From UBA8752 sp002336475 (GTDB taxonomy: Bacteria > Bacteroidota > Bacteroidia > Flavobacteriales_D > Sanyastnellaceae): a DNA stretch of 64,000 bases. How positions within the stretch are numbered: the stretch's first letter is position 1; each line of letters opens with the position of its first letter. The DNA is taken from positions 1,178,001-1,242,000 of the forward strand of contig OX044365.1 of assembly GCA_943846755.1 (NCBI GenBank). Reading direction: 5' to 3'. Below the pieces are notes generated by a model. That model had not been told where the DNA came from, searched no databases, and was given only the letters and a program-made list of their open reading frames with translations. This document shows positions 1-8,845 of this stretch, in pieces. The position numbers and the translations under genes were made by a program.

Positions 1-2103
1 TGGTCACAGTGTTGGCACCGACATCCGCGCAGGTAAAGTCCGTCTGATCCAACGTCATCGTATCGATGCTACAGTTGTCAGAAGAACCGTTGTCAACCTG
101 AGCTGCCGTGATGGAACCCGCTCCAGTAGCGTCAAGCTGAACCGTCAAGTTTTGGCAAAGCGCAATAGGGGCCACGTTGTCCTCAACCGTGATCGTAGAA
201 GTACACGTGCTCGTGTTGCCGTTCACATCCGTCACCGTCAGGGTGACGGTCTTGGTGCCGATATCTGCGCAAGTGAAGTCCGTCTGATCCAACGTCATCG
301 TATCGATGCTGCAGTTGTCAGAAGAACCGTTGTTGACCTGGGCTGCCGTGATGGAACCCGCTCCAGAAGCGTCAAGCTGAACCGTCAGGTCCTGGCAAAT
401 CGCAATAGGGGCCACGTTGTCTTGAACCGTGACCGTGGAAGTACAAGTACCCGTGTTGCCGTTTATATCCGTCACCGTCATGGTCACAGTGTTGGCACCG
501 ACATCCGCGCAAGTGAAGTTCATCTTATCCAGCGCCAGCGTTGTGATGACGCAGTTGTCGAAAGAACCGTTGTTGACCTGGGATGCCGTGATAGATCCCG
601 CTCCAGAAGCGTCAAGCTGAACCGTCAGGTCCTGGCAAATCGCTGTGGGGTTGATGTTGTCTTGAACCGTGATCGTGGAAGTACACGTGCTCACGTTGCC
701 GTTTGCATCTGTCACCGTCATGGTCACAGTGTTGGCACCGACATCCGCGCAGGTAAAGTCCGTCTGATCCAACGTCATCGTATCGATGCTACAGTTGTCA
801 GAAGAACCGTTGTCAACCTGAGCTGCCGTGATGGAACCCGCTCCAGTAGCGTCAAGCTGAACCGTCAAGTTTTGGCAAAGCGCAATAGGGGCCACGTTGT
901 CCTCAACCGTGATCGTAGAAGTACACGTGCTCGTGTTGCCGTTCACATCCGTCACCGTCAGGGTGACGGTCTTGGTGCCGATATCTGCGCAAGTGAAGTC
1001 CGTCTGATCCAACGTCATCGTATCGATGCTGCAGTTGTCAGAAGAACCGTTGTTGACCTGGGCTGCCGTGATGGAACCCGCTCCAGAAGCGTCAAGCTGA
1101 ACCGTCAGGTCCTGGCAAATCGCAATAGGGGCCACGTTGTCTTGAACCGTGACCGTGGAAGTACAAGTACCCGTGTTGCCGTTTATATCCGTCACCGTCA
1201 TGGTCACAGTGTTGGCACCGACATCCGCGCAAGTGAAGTTCATCTTATCCAGCGCCAGCGTTGTGATGACGCAGTTGTCGAAAGAACCGTTGTTGACCTG
1301 GGATGCCGTGATAGATCCCGCTCCAGAAGCGTCAAGCTGAACCGTCAGGTCCTGGCAAATCGCTGTGGGGTTGATGTTGTCTTGAACCGTGATCGTGGAA
1401 GTACACGTGCTCACGTTGCCGTTTGCATCTGTCACCGTCATGGTCACAGTGTTGGCACCGACATCCGCGCAGGTAAAGTCCGTCTGATCCAACGTCATCG
1501 TATCGATGCTACAGTTGTCAGAAGAACCGTTGTCAACCTGAGCTGCCGTGATGGAACCCGCTCCAGTAGCGTCAAGCTGAACCGTCAAGTTTTGGCAAAG
1601 CGCAATAGGGGCCACGTTGTCCTCAACCGTGATCGTAGAAGTACACGTGCTCGTGTTGCCGTTCACATCCGTCACCGTCAGGGTGACGGTCTTGGTGCCG
1701 ATATCTGCGCAAGTGAAGTCCGTCTGATCCAACGTCATCGTATCGATGCTGCAGTTGTCAGAAGAACCGTTGTTGACCTGGGCTGCCGTGATGGAACCCG
1801 CTCCAGAAGCGTCAAGCTGAACCGTCAGGTCCTGGCAAATCGCAATAGGGGCCACGTTGTCTTGAACCGTGACCGTGGAAGTACAAGTACCCGTGTTGCC
1901 GTTTATATCCGTCACCGTCATGGTCACAGTGTTGGCACCGACATCCGCGCAAGTGAAGTTCATCTTATCCAGCGCCAGCGTTGTGATGACGCAGTTGTCG
2001 AAAGAACCGTTGTTGACCTGGGATGCCGTGATAGATCCCGCTCCAGAAGCGTCAAGCTGAACCGTCAGGTCCTGGCAAATCGCTGTGGGGTTGATGTTGT
2101 CTT
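1..2103. repeat. Perfect 720-base tandem repeat (three 240-base units per copy)
   Basis: Positions 1-720 and 721-1440 are identical at every base I compared, and 1441-2103 continues the same copy until it diverges after 2103. Each 720-base copy holds three related but non-identical 240-base units encoding 80-residue domains. The array continues beyond the left edge, so the copy number is unknown. The identity extends to synonymous sites, which points to recent duplication or ongoing homogenisation within the giant protein gene. Confidence 0.95.
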
Positions 2104-3322
2104 CAATGGTCACTGTAGCGGTTGCTGTGGACACATTGTTATTGTTGTCTGTCACAGTAATGGTCACCGTGTTGGCCCCCACGTTGCTGCAATTAAATGA
2201 ATCGGGCGCGACAGTTGTGGTTTGGATACCACAGGCATCATTAGATCCATTGTCAACCTGAGCTCCGGTAATACTGGCTGACCCCGTTGCGTCCAGCTGA
2301 ACAACAATGTCTTGAGCAATAGCAGTAGGATTCACATTGTCCTCCACCGTTACAGTAGCTGAAGCTGTGCTGGACAATCCACAATCATCTTGTGCTGTAA
2401 AGACCACCGTGTTGGCTCCTATGTTGGTACAATCAAAGGAGGTGATGTCCACGGAGAAAGTCAAGGAACCACAATTGTCTGTACTGCCGTTGTCCAACTG
2501 CGCGCCTGTGATGCTGGCATTGCCTGACGCATCGAGTTGAACGGTAATGTCTTGTGCCGTAGCGACTGGTGCCGTGGTGTCTTGAACCGTGATTGTCTGA
2601 ACATGCGATGTCTCATTTCCGCAATCGTCAACAGCAGTATAGGTTCTGGTCAAAGTGTAGCTCCCCGCACACGAGCCTGGGGTAGTGGCGTCATTGACGC
2701 TGATGCTTACGTCAGTATCACATGAGTCCGACGCGGTCAAAGTCAAAGCCGCTGGAACCGTGGTACAGTCTACTGTGGTGTCATTAGGAAGGGTGCTGGT
2801 GAATGCAGGACCCAGATTGTCCGTCACAGTAATGGTTTGGGTCACAGACTCTACCGTTTGGTTGCCATAGCAGTCTTCCGCAGTGAGTGTAAACGTCCGG
2901 GTGATCACCAAGCCTCCTTCAGGATTGGCATCGTCTGCCTCGGCACAATAACTGTAATCGTCAGAAGTCGTGTACGATGCTGTAGCTGAACCACAGTCGT
3001 CCGAAACTGTAAAAAACAGCTTGCCCATCGTGGCGGTCGAGTATGAAAAGTCAGACCAACAACCTGTCAGATCCACATCATCGGGTTCGTCAAGGGTAAC
3101 TGTGGGGCCCTGCGTATCAGGCGGAGTCATGAACATCGCAGCTGTGACGCTGTGAACGATGCTGGACGTTCCTGTAAATGATACTACCTCATCTGGAGCG
3201 GGAGCGACAGAGGAGGATGGGCTTAGAAGGTGCGTTGATGAGTTTGTCGCTGCGCTTGACGTTTGAGTCAAACAGAGAACGAGAAAGCTGCAAAGAAGCA
3301 CAGAAAACTTCTGGTGAGACAT
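1..3322 (-). CDS. Giant secreted HYR-type repeat protein (N-terminal part, runs off the left edge)
   Basis: An open frame on the minus strand starts at ATG 3322 and runs about 1107 codons to the window edge without a stop. Residues 1-25 form a signal peptide (short basic start, hydrophobic core, SSA-A cleavage). About 220 residues follow with DDCG-type motifs, then at least eleven Ig-like repeats of about 80 residues, each carrying QDLTVQLDA, NGSSDNC and TVTVTD-like segments. This is the pattern of HYR/adhesin repeats in Bacteroidota surface proteins. The last nine repeats fall into perfect 240-residue super-repeats. Exported and probably cell-surface or gliding/adhesion related; a T9SS C-terminal tail is expected but lies outside the window. 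The function beyond a structural or adhesive role is inferred. Confidence 0.85.
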   Translation of the reverse strand, partial: MSHQKFSVLLCSFLVLCLTQTSSAATNSSTHLLSPSSSVAPAPDEVVSFTGTSSIVHSVTAAMFMTPPDTQGPTVTLDEPDDVDLTGCWSDFSYSTATMGKLFFTVSDDCGSATASYTTSDDYSYCAEADDANPEGGLVITRTFTLTAEDCYGNQTVESVTQTITVTDNLGPAFTSTLPNDTTVDCTTVPAALTLTASDSCDTDVSISVNDATTPGSCAGSYTLTRTYTAVDDCGNETSHVQTITVQDTTAPVATAQDITVQLDASGNASITGAQLDNGSTDNCGSLTFSVDITSFDCTNIGANTVVFTAQDDCGLSSTASATVTVEDNVNPTAIAQDIVVQLDATGSASITGAQVDNGSNDACGIQTTTVAPDSFNCSNVGANTVTITVTDNNNNVSTATATVTIEDNINPTAICQDLTVQLDASGAGSITASQVNNGSFDNCVITTLALDKMNFTCADVGANTVTMTVTDINGNTGTCTSTVTVQDNVAPIAICQDLTVQLDASGAGSITAAQVNNGSSDNCSIDTMTLDQTDFTCADIGTKTVTLTVTDVNGNTSTCTSTITVEDNVAPIALCQNLTVQLDATGAGSITAAQVDNGSSDNCSIDTMTLDQTDFTCADVGANTVTMTVTDANGNVSTCTSTITVQDNINPTAICQDLTVQLDASGAGSITASQVNNGSFDNCVITTLALDKMNFTCADVGANTVTMTVTDINGNTGTCTSTVTVQDNVAPIAICQDLTVQLDASGAGSITAAQVNNGSSDNCSIDTMTLDQTDFTCADIGTKTVTLTVTDVNGNTSTCTSTITVEDNVAPIALCQNLTVQLDATGAGSITAAQVDNGSSDNCSIDTMTLDQTDFTCADVGANTVTMTVTDANGNVSTCTSTITVQDNINPTAICQDLTVQLDASGAGSITASQVNNGSFDNCVITTLALDKMNFTCADVGANTVTMTVTDINGNTGTCTSTVTVQDNVAPIAICQDLTVQLDASGAGSITAAQVNNGSSDNCSIDTMTLDQTDFTCADIGTKTVTLTVTDVNGNTSTCTSTITVEDNVAPIALCQNLTVQLDATGAGSITAAQVDNGSSDNCSIDTMTLDQTDFTCADVGANTVT

Positions 3323-3453
3323 AGCGAGACTTTTTGGCTCTCGGAAATTGACAAACCTTTTTTCCTTTCTGAAATTATTACACGCCTAATTCCAACGGCT
3401 TTGCAGACGTTTAAACCTCACTTAAACAGACTGTTACGGATATTTCTGTTCAA

Positions 3454-3483
3454 AATATTAACGCATTATATGCGTATAATATT
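3454..3483. other. Long imperfect palindrome in AT-rich intergenic region
   Basis: Within the 202-base AT-rich gap between the giant protein gene and the GNAT gene, the left arm AATATTA-ACGCAT pairs with ATGCGT-A-TAATATT. This gives a 13-bp stem with one bulged base and a 3-base loop. No T-tract follows on either strand, so it is not a classic terminator. It could be an operator or an mRNA hairpin ahead of the giant gene. No other feature was recognised in 3323-3524. Confidence 0.45.
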
Positions 3484-3524
3484 GACAATGCCTGTTTTTC
3501 ATAGACGAAGCATTTATCATTTCG

Positions 3525-3980
3525 TCAGATAGACCTCCAAACAAGCCGATGTGGCCCTCGTAATGGCACCTCATAGGTTGGCCCTACCACGTCCCAATTC
3601 AACCGCGCATAGAATCCCAACGCAACGTGCCGAGCATTCGCCCAGACCAGCGAACATCCGGCTTCTGACAATGCCGATGTAGCGCCTTCAATCAGCATGC
3701 GCCCAACACCGCATTGCCGATGGTTTTGATCCGTTGCCATAGCCCTCAAACGGTAATGAACACCTGGCGGCAATTCAGGATGGACTTCCTTCGCAAAGGT
3801 TCCTATTGACACTATTCCTGTGGCGCATTTCACCCCGAAATGAAAAGTGTCAGGCAAGTCATCTATGGACAACTGACACGTTGGACCAAGATCTTTTTCC
3901 GGCCAAAGAACTGCCGCTCGAAGGCCCCACGTCTCTGCCAGTGTAATTCGACTGAACTGATATGTAATTAACCCTGCCAT
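3525..3980 (-). CDS. GNAT-family N-acetyltransferase
   Basis: The 151-residue product has the GNAT fold signature: a beta strand YRLRAMA, then the acetyl-CoA pyrophosphate loop RQCGVG at about residues 88-93 with a following helix, and a C-terminal ANARHVALGFYARLNW segment typical of motif B. It would transfer an acetyl group from acetyl-CoA to an amine or small-molecule acceptor in the cytoplasm; the substrate cannot be read from sequence. Its start ATG at 3980 lies 13 bases inside the end of the upstream S4-domain gene, so the two are probably translationally coupled. Confidence 0.8.
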   Translation of the reverse strand: MAGLITYQFSRITLAETWGLRAAVLWPEKDLGPTCQLSIDDLPDTFHFGVKCATGIVSIGTFAKEVHPELPPGVHYRLRAMATDQNHRQCGVGRMLIEGATSALSEAGCSLVWANARHVALGFYARLNWDVVGPTYEVPLRGPHRLVWRSI

Positions 3981-4327
3981 TTCTCCCAGTTGCGCCGGTC
4001 TTTCTTTGTCGGTCTTCCTGTTTTCATAGGGTATTCACGCATTACCTCCATTGTCAATGCCTGCTTCTCCCTCTCCTCAACTGGCGTCAAATCATTTATA
4101 TATTCTTCGACAAGCTTTGCTCCAACACGTCCTTTCGGAAAGGCCAACACCTCGACCAATTCATAATGTGCACCGGTTCTAACACGGACCTCCTCCCCCA
4201 CTTTTAACTCGCGGCTCGGTTTTACAGCACTCCCGCCTACTTCGACTTTCCCCTCCTTCACTCGGGCAGTTGAAACAGATCGGGTCTTGAACAACCTCAC
4301 AGACCAGAGAAACTTGTCTACGCGCAC
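3968..4327 (-). CDS. S4-domain RNA-binding protein (Hsp15/HslR-like)
   Basis: This 119-residue protein begins with an S4 RNA-binding domain (residues 1-60: MRVDKFLWSVRLFKTRS, then a basic GKVEVGG hairpin and VKPSRELKVGEEV). The length and the basic C-terminal tail (TGRPTKKDRRNWEKW) match Hsp15, which binds 50S subunits carrying stalled nascent chains. The start is a GTG at 4327, only three bases after the stop of the TonB receptor gene, giving a tight co-directional unit with the GNAT gene. The ribosome-rescue role is family knowledge and not directly shown here. Confidence 0.85.
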   Translation of the reverse strand: MRVDKFLWSVRLFKTRSVSTARVKEGKVEVGGSAVKPSRELKVGEEVRVRTGAHYELVEVLAFPKGRVGAKLVEEYINDLTPVEEREKQALTMEVMREYPMKTGRPTKKDRRNWEKWQG

Positions 4328-4330
4328 ACT

Positions 4331-6787
4331 TTAAAGTTCGACAATTAGCCCAATGGCGGGGATGGCAGAACCGGCACTGGCCTGAATGTACCGCGGTTGG
4401 TACCGGGAAGGGTTCACCGGATCAGCCACCGGCACACCCGTTGCCGCATCCCTCACGACATCTAGGGCAGGTGGTGCATCAGGCACTTGACCCAAGAGGT
4501 TTTGGATGTCCATGAAAACGTCTAAGCTCCAATTCTCGAAGAACCACTTTTTGTCGATGCGAAGATCCAATTGACTAAAGGATGCGTTGCGTCCAGAATT
4601 GAGTGCTGCGTAATCCAACTGCGGTGTGCCCTGACTGTTCCAATAAGCCTGATCCATGGACACATCGATGTCATAAGGTGTAAAGGGCAAGCCTCCGCTG
4701 TATAGCCAACGTGCCCCGATTTCCCAATCCCGCTTGAGCTTTGCGCCGCCAGTGAGGGAGACAATATGCCTGCTGTCCCAAGCACTGGGCGCATAGGTCC
4801 CTTCGAACTCGTATTCTGAACGCACCCATGTGTAAGCCATTAACCCATACACCCCTTTGTAGAGGCGGCGTTGGGCCAACACCTCCATGCCGTATGAACG
4901 CCCTTGGCCATCAAAACGAACAGCTTCGTTTCCCACTACACCAAAGTCCGCACCCAAGTTGGCCAATGCAATGCCCGTGGCTTTGCTGACAGGAGTGCCG
5001 TCGTAGCCCTTCATGAAGCCCTCCACTCCTAAAGTCGTATTGCGCTCACCAATGTCATAACGCACTCCCGCAACCAGTTGATCACACATGATGTAGCCCG
5101 CGTCCGGGGCGTTGACCCTTACGCCCGATTCAGCGTACCCCAGAATCAGCATGGAGGGAAGCTGGTAATACCGACCAACATTGGCATTCAAGCTGAGGCC
5201 AGGCAGCACATTCCAACGTACAGCCGCCCTAGGGCTCAACTGCTGGAGGGGATTGGACATTTTGGCATTCACTTCGTTTCCATCCACCCTGACCCCGCCA
5301 CTGAGCACCACACGTCCATCCGCCATGGACTTTGACCCTTGAACAAAGGCCCCATACTCGTGCATGTCAAAAGCGCTCTCAAAATCAAACGTCACAAGCG
5401 TGTCCTGTGAGAACACATACCGCTGGGTGTAGGTGCTGTTGTTGAACTTGGCGAATTCGTATTGGGCTCCCCAGGTCAATTTGGCTCCCCCATCACCGTA
5501 GATCCGGCGCTCAACGCGGAATTTATTCTCCATCTCTTGAGAGAGATAATCCAAGGTGAGGGGCAGGTTGACATCATTGTCCTGATGCTTGTATGCGCGG
5601 TTGCTGAGCATGTTGCGGCTCGCCACCCACGTCCATCTGCCATTGTCGGTGAACCGGTCGTACTTGACGCCCATGGCGTAATTCCACTGCTTATTGACTT
5701 GAAGCGCATCAAGGATGGCCACACGGTCGAGGTAATTTTCGGCGGTTGTGTCGTCTGCTACCGACAAATTGAGCTGAAAGTCATCGTAAGCACCGATTCC
5801 GAGGACCGTCCACCGTTCATTGGGACTTGATTGGTGCACCCACTTGAATTGGAAGTCATTGTAAATGGGCAGGAAGGGCAGGCCCAATACCTCGAATAAA
5901 AACTGCAGATAACTGCGACGAGCGCTCAAAATCAGCGAGCTATTGGGACCTGTCGGCCCCTCAAAAGTCAAACCAAGATCACTGGTTCCCACCACAGCAT
6001 TGGAGGTCCATTCGTCCGTTCTGGCCGTCTTAAAACCAAACTCCATCACACTGGACAAGGCATTTCCTCGGGTGGCAGGAAACGCACCAGAGTAAAACTC
6101 TACCTCTTGGACAAGGTCCACATTGATCATCCCTACTGGGCCTCCACTGGCCCCTTGCGTGGCGAAATGGTTGATGTTGGGTATTTCGATGCCATCGATA
6201 TAGAAACGGTTTTCGTTGGGGGCACCCCCGCGTATGACAATGTCGTTTCGGAAACTGGGGATGGCGGCCACGCCAGGCAAGCTGCGTATGGCCTTGCTAA
6301 TGTCACGCCCTCCTCCCGGATTGCGCTTGATTTCATTGGTGCCAATGCGCCGCAACGAAACGGGAGCTTCCTCCTCCCCTTTGCCAACGGTGGCCTCGAC
6401 TTCTGCCGCCTCAATGGCCACAGCCAGCGGAGACATCTCGACCGTAAGGAAAGCCGCCCGTGACGGAGTAACCTCCACCTCCAGCCTTGTGGCACTTTGG
6501 TATCCGATGGAGCTAAAAGAGAGGTTGACCAGCCCTGGTTTGACTCCTGTCAATTCGAAACTCCCTTCGAGGTCAGTGGACACCCCTGTGGTCCCCCCTT
6601 GTACGACCACTGAGACGAAGGGCATGGGCGCACCCGTCACTTCATCGACCACAACCCCGCGCACTGAGGCGTCCTGCGCCCGCAATGCTGCGCCGCCAAA
6701 AAACAACACCAAAACAAGTGTGGACCACACTCTCCAACCAGGCACAGCCTGCATTCTAAAGTGCATAAAGGATAGGAACCAAGACAT
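4331..6787 (-). CDS. TonB-dependent outer-membrane receptor with carboxypeptidase-regulatory N-domain
   Basis: The 818-residue protein has an N-terminal signal region ending near ALRAQ. A carboxypeptidase-D regulatory-like domain follows (about 40-125; VRGVVVDEVTGAP, then STDLEGSFEL), then a plug domain (about 140-260; SKAIRSLPGV, DIVIRGG, RFYIDGIEIPN) and a long beta-barrel. It should import a substrate across the outer membrane using TonB energy. The substrate is not evident and no SusD partner is adjacent. Internal Met codons at residues 8 and 12 could be the true start. The C-terminus ends IVEL and not the usual aromatic residue, which is slightly unusual. Confidence 0.9.
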   Translation of the reverse strand: MSWFLSFMHFRMQAVPGWRVWSTLVLVLFFGGAALRAQDASVRGVVVDEVTGAPMPFVSVVVQGGTTGVSTDLEGSFELTGVKPGLVNLSFSSIGYQSATRLEVEVTPSRAAFLTVEMSPLAVAIEAAEVEATVGKGEEEAPVSLRRIGTNEIKRNPGGGRDISKAIRSLPGVAAIPSFRNDIVIRGGAPNENRFYIDGIEIPNINHFATQGASGGPVGMINVDLVQEVEFYSGAFPATRGNALSSVMEFGFKTARTDEWTSNAVVGTSDLGLTFEGPTGPNSSLILSARRSYLQFLFEVLGLPFLPIYNDFQFKWVHQSSPNERWTVLGIGAYDDFQLNLSVADDTTAENYLDRVAILDALQVNKQWNYAMGVKYDRFTDNGRWTWVASRNMLSNRAYKHQDNDVNLPLTLDYLSQEMENKFRVERRIYGDGGAKLTWGAQYEFAKFNNSTYTQRYVFSQDTLVTFDFESAFDMHEYGAFVQGSKSMADGRVVLSGGVRVDGNEVNAKMSNPLQQLSPRAAVRWNVLPGLSLNANVGRYYQLPSMLILGYAESGVRVNAPDAGYIMCDQLVAGVRYDIGERNTTLGVEGFMKGYDGTPVSKATGIALANLGADFGVVGNEAVRFDGQGRSYGMEVLAQRRLYKGVYGLMAYTWVRSEYEFEGTYAPSAWDSRHIVSLTGGAKLKRDWEIGARWLYSGGLPFTPYDIDVSMDQAYWNSQGTPQLDYAALNSGRNASFSQLDLRIDKKWFFENWSLDVFMDIQNLLGQVPDAPPALDVVRDAATGVPVADPVNPSRYQPRYIQASAGSAIPAIGLIVEL

Positions 6788-6827
6788 AAGGAAGCAACAA
6801 GGAAAACATCGTGAGGTTCAAGCCTCC

Positions 6828-7655
6828 TCACCCCAAATCAAGGTCCAACCTCTTGCGCAGTTCTTCAAGCGCCGGATTTTCGGAAGCCCAATGCTGGTAG
6901 CGATCCTTAGGAGTCAAGAACATGGGAGCCGCGACCTCCTCGCCCACCTCTACTTCGAAGGCAATGCCACCATTGCCTATTCTCACCCTTAGAAAATGCA
7001 GAAGCTCTGTGGCGCACTCCTTGAGCTCTTCGTATTGAACGTTATTGGCCACCACCAATTTCAGGGTTGGATCCTCGAATGTCAGTCCCCCTGTGGCTAG
7101 GGTGGCCGCCATTCCCATTTTGTTTTTATCCCGAAGGTCTTGGATTAAATCTGCCCAAGCCGACATCACTTGATCGCGGTTGTAATCATCGCGCAATTGC
7201 GATGTGTCGGACAATCCTTCGCCTTCGCCACCTTCTCCCGTAACAGACCCCGGCACCAGCATGCTCCTACCAGCCAACAATGCCCCCAACTTCCCTGTCG
7301 GAGCGTTTGACACCTTGGGGCGGCCCAATGTTGTGGCCAAGTCTGCGTCGATCTCCGATTTCTCTGGTGCCGATTGGACCACCTGCGAATCGCGTTTACC
7401 CTCGGTCACTTCGCCCCATTCATCGGACACCTTGGCTTCAGACTCGTGCACTTCTTGGTGCAACGGCCCCGTGGCCTCAAGCGACGGGGCTTCCCCGGCC
7501 ACCAAAACCGGCTTCACTTCTTGGGCAACGTCTCCCGGAGGGACGGGCACATTGCTTTGGCCCGAAGGCAAATCCTGCGCATGATTAAGGGCGACTCTCA
7601 CCACACCTTCGCTGGGCGGCAAGTCGGAGCCCCATCCTAAGATGGAAACGAGCTC
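6828..7655 (-). CDS. dnaX: DnaX C-terminal (tau) region, out of frame with the N-terminal part
   Basis: This open frame follows the dnaX motor region in the +1 frame. From about residue 150 it carries the conserved Bacteroidota DnaX C-terminal domain: helix VMSAWADLIQDLRDKNK, LKLVVANNVQYEEL, LLHFLRVRIGN and the terminal TPKDRYQHWASENPALEELR. A low-complexity linker rich in P, E, S and G precedes it, as in tau. It has no convincing start of its own (only TTG at 7622). Removing one A from the preceding A10 run fuses it in frame, giving a protein of about 636 residues, the normal tau length for this phylum. The tau domain binds the polymerase alpha subunit and couples it to the clamp loader. Confidence 0.85.
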   Translation of the reverse strand, partial: ELVSILGWGSDLPPSEGVVRVALNHAQDLPSGQSNVPVPPGDVAQEVKPVLVAGEAPSLEATGPLHQEVHESEAKVSDEWGEVTEGKRDSQVVQSAPEKSEIDADLATTLGRPKVSNAPTGKLGALLAGRSMLVPGSVTGEGGEGEGLSDTSQLRDDYNRDQVMSAWADLIQDLRDKNKMGMAATLATGGLTFEDPTLKLVVANNVQYEELKECATELLHFLRVRIGNGGIAFEVEVGEEVAAPMFLTPKDRYQHWASENPALEELRKRLDLDLG

Positions 7656-7666
7656 ATTTTTTTTTT
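7654..7666 (-). other. A10 slippery run abutting a UGA stop in dnaX
   Basis: On the coding strand the motor frame ends GCA AAA AAA AAA TGA, ten consecutive A residues (7666-7657) directly followed by the stop. A transcript or read with nine A residues would continue as AAA AAT GAG CTC into the tau frame. A -1 ribosomal slip would instead meet TAG seven codons later. This is either programmed slippage making gamma and tau forms, as known for E. coli and Thermus dnaX, or a homopolymer indel in the assembly. Confidence 0.6.
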
Positions 7667-8739
7667 GCCCCCTCCGCGTTGACCGCTTCGAGGGAGCCGA
7701 TGCGCATGAGCATCAGTTCGACCAACAGTCTCGGGTGTCGCGATATCCGATATTGTTGATCGGCCTCATTGGCCTGGCCAATGGCACCGACCAAAAAGTG
7801 CAAACCACAGCGTTTCGCCTGTTCGCTAAAACGCCCCACAACCGACTCACCAGCCTCCATCAGACCGAGGGTTGACTCATCCTTACACACCATTAGATTG
7901 CGCAGGTGGTGTCCCAACCCGGTGACAAAATGGTGGGCATCAAAACCTGCCGCCACAACTTCTTCAAGTTGCAGCAACATAGCTCCAATCCGCCCTTCTT
8001 GAGCAGCATCGACAATGTTGAAGTACACGTCATGACCGAGGACATTTAAATGCCGTGTGACCGCTTCATAGGTCACACCTTCGCTGCTGGACGCGACCAT
8101 CTGGTCGAAAATGCTCAGCGCATCCCGCATGGCGCCATCCGCCCTTTGGGCAATCACATTTAACGCTTCCGACTCCGTTTCGACCCCCTCCTGCCCGGCC
8201 ACATAAGCAAGGTGCTCCGCGATGTCTCGCGTTGTGATTCTTCGGAAGTCGTAAATCTGACAACGCGACAGAATCGTGGGAAGGATCTTGTGCTTTTCCG
8301 TAGTGGCTAGAATGAATACCGCATGACGGGGAGGCTCTTCTAGCGTCTTCAAAAAGGCATTGAAAGCGTCCTTGGACAGCATATGCACCTCGTCGATAAC
8401 GTACACCTTGTATTCACCATCCTGTGGTGGGATGCGAACCTGATCGATGATGCTCCGAATGTGCTCTACACCATTGTTCGAGGCTGCATCAAGCTCAAAC
8501 ACGTTGAAGCTCCGCTCGGCCTGTTCAGCGGTGAAACCATTGATGGCATTGGCAAAAATCCTGGCACAGGTGGTTTTGCCCACTCCGCGGGGACCACAAA
8601 ACAGATAGGCCTGCGCAATCTGACCGCTTTCGATGCTGTGGCGCAACGTATCGGTAATCGACCGCTGACCCACAACGGTTTCCCATGTGGTCGGTCTGTA
8701 CTTCCGCGCAGACACCAGGAATGAATTGCCCTGTGACAT
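7654..8739 (-). CDS. dnaX: DNA polymerase III gamma/tau subunit, motor domains (ends at A10 run)
   Basis: The 361 residues comprise the AAA+ clamp-loader ATPase of DNA polymerase III: Walker A GPRGVGKTT near residue 50, Walker B VYVIDEVHM, sensor 1 LATTEKHKI, the SRC arginine finger in PTILSRCQI, and domain III ending near LMLMRIGSLEA. As in other Bacteroidota, the cysteine zinc module between Walker A and ELDAASNN is absent. The frame stops just after AKKK at an A10 run, and the tau domain lies in the next frame. The 160-base gap to rpsF is shared by divergent promoters. Confidence 0.92.
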   Translation of the reverse strand: MSQGNSFLVSARKYRPTTWETVVGQRSITDTLRHSIESGQIAQAYLFCGPRGVGKTTCARIFANAINGFTAEQAERSFNVFELDAASNNGVEHIRSIIDQVRIPPQDGEYKVYVIDEVHMLSKDAFNAFLKTLEEPPRHAVFILATTEKHKILPTILSRCQIYDFRRITTRDIAEHLAYVAGQEGVETESEALNVIAQRADGAMRDALSIFDQMVASSSEGVTYEAVTRHLNVLGHDVYFNIVDAAQEGRIGAMLLQLEEVVAAGFDAHHFVTGLGHHLRNLMVCKDESTLGLMEAGESVVGRFSEQAKRCGLHFLVGAIGQANEADQQYRISRHPRLLVELMLMRIGSLEAVNAEGAKKK

Positions 8740-8845
8740 GTTTCAAAGGTGGGGATTGCAGGGCAAAAATCCCTGTTTCAATTTTGCACAGGAGGCCCAC
8801 ATTTTGCCTGTGTCAGGGCCGATGTGAAGAATCCTCGGTCAAGCT

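Noticed and set aside
152..2200. 682-codon open frame on the plus strand over the repeats
   Set aside because: It is antisense to the HYR repeat protein, has very high Arg/His content and exists only because a stop-free repeat was copied exactly.
7622..7622. TTG as an independent start for the dnaX tau region
   Set aside because: No promoter or known separate tau gene exists in this phylum; the frame is open up to the A10 run, so a frame switch explains it better.
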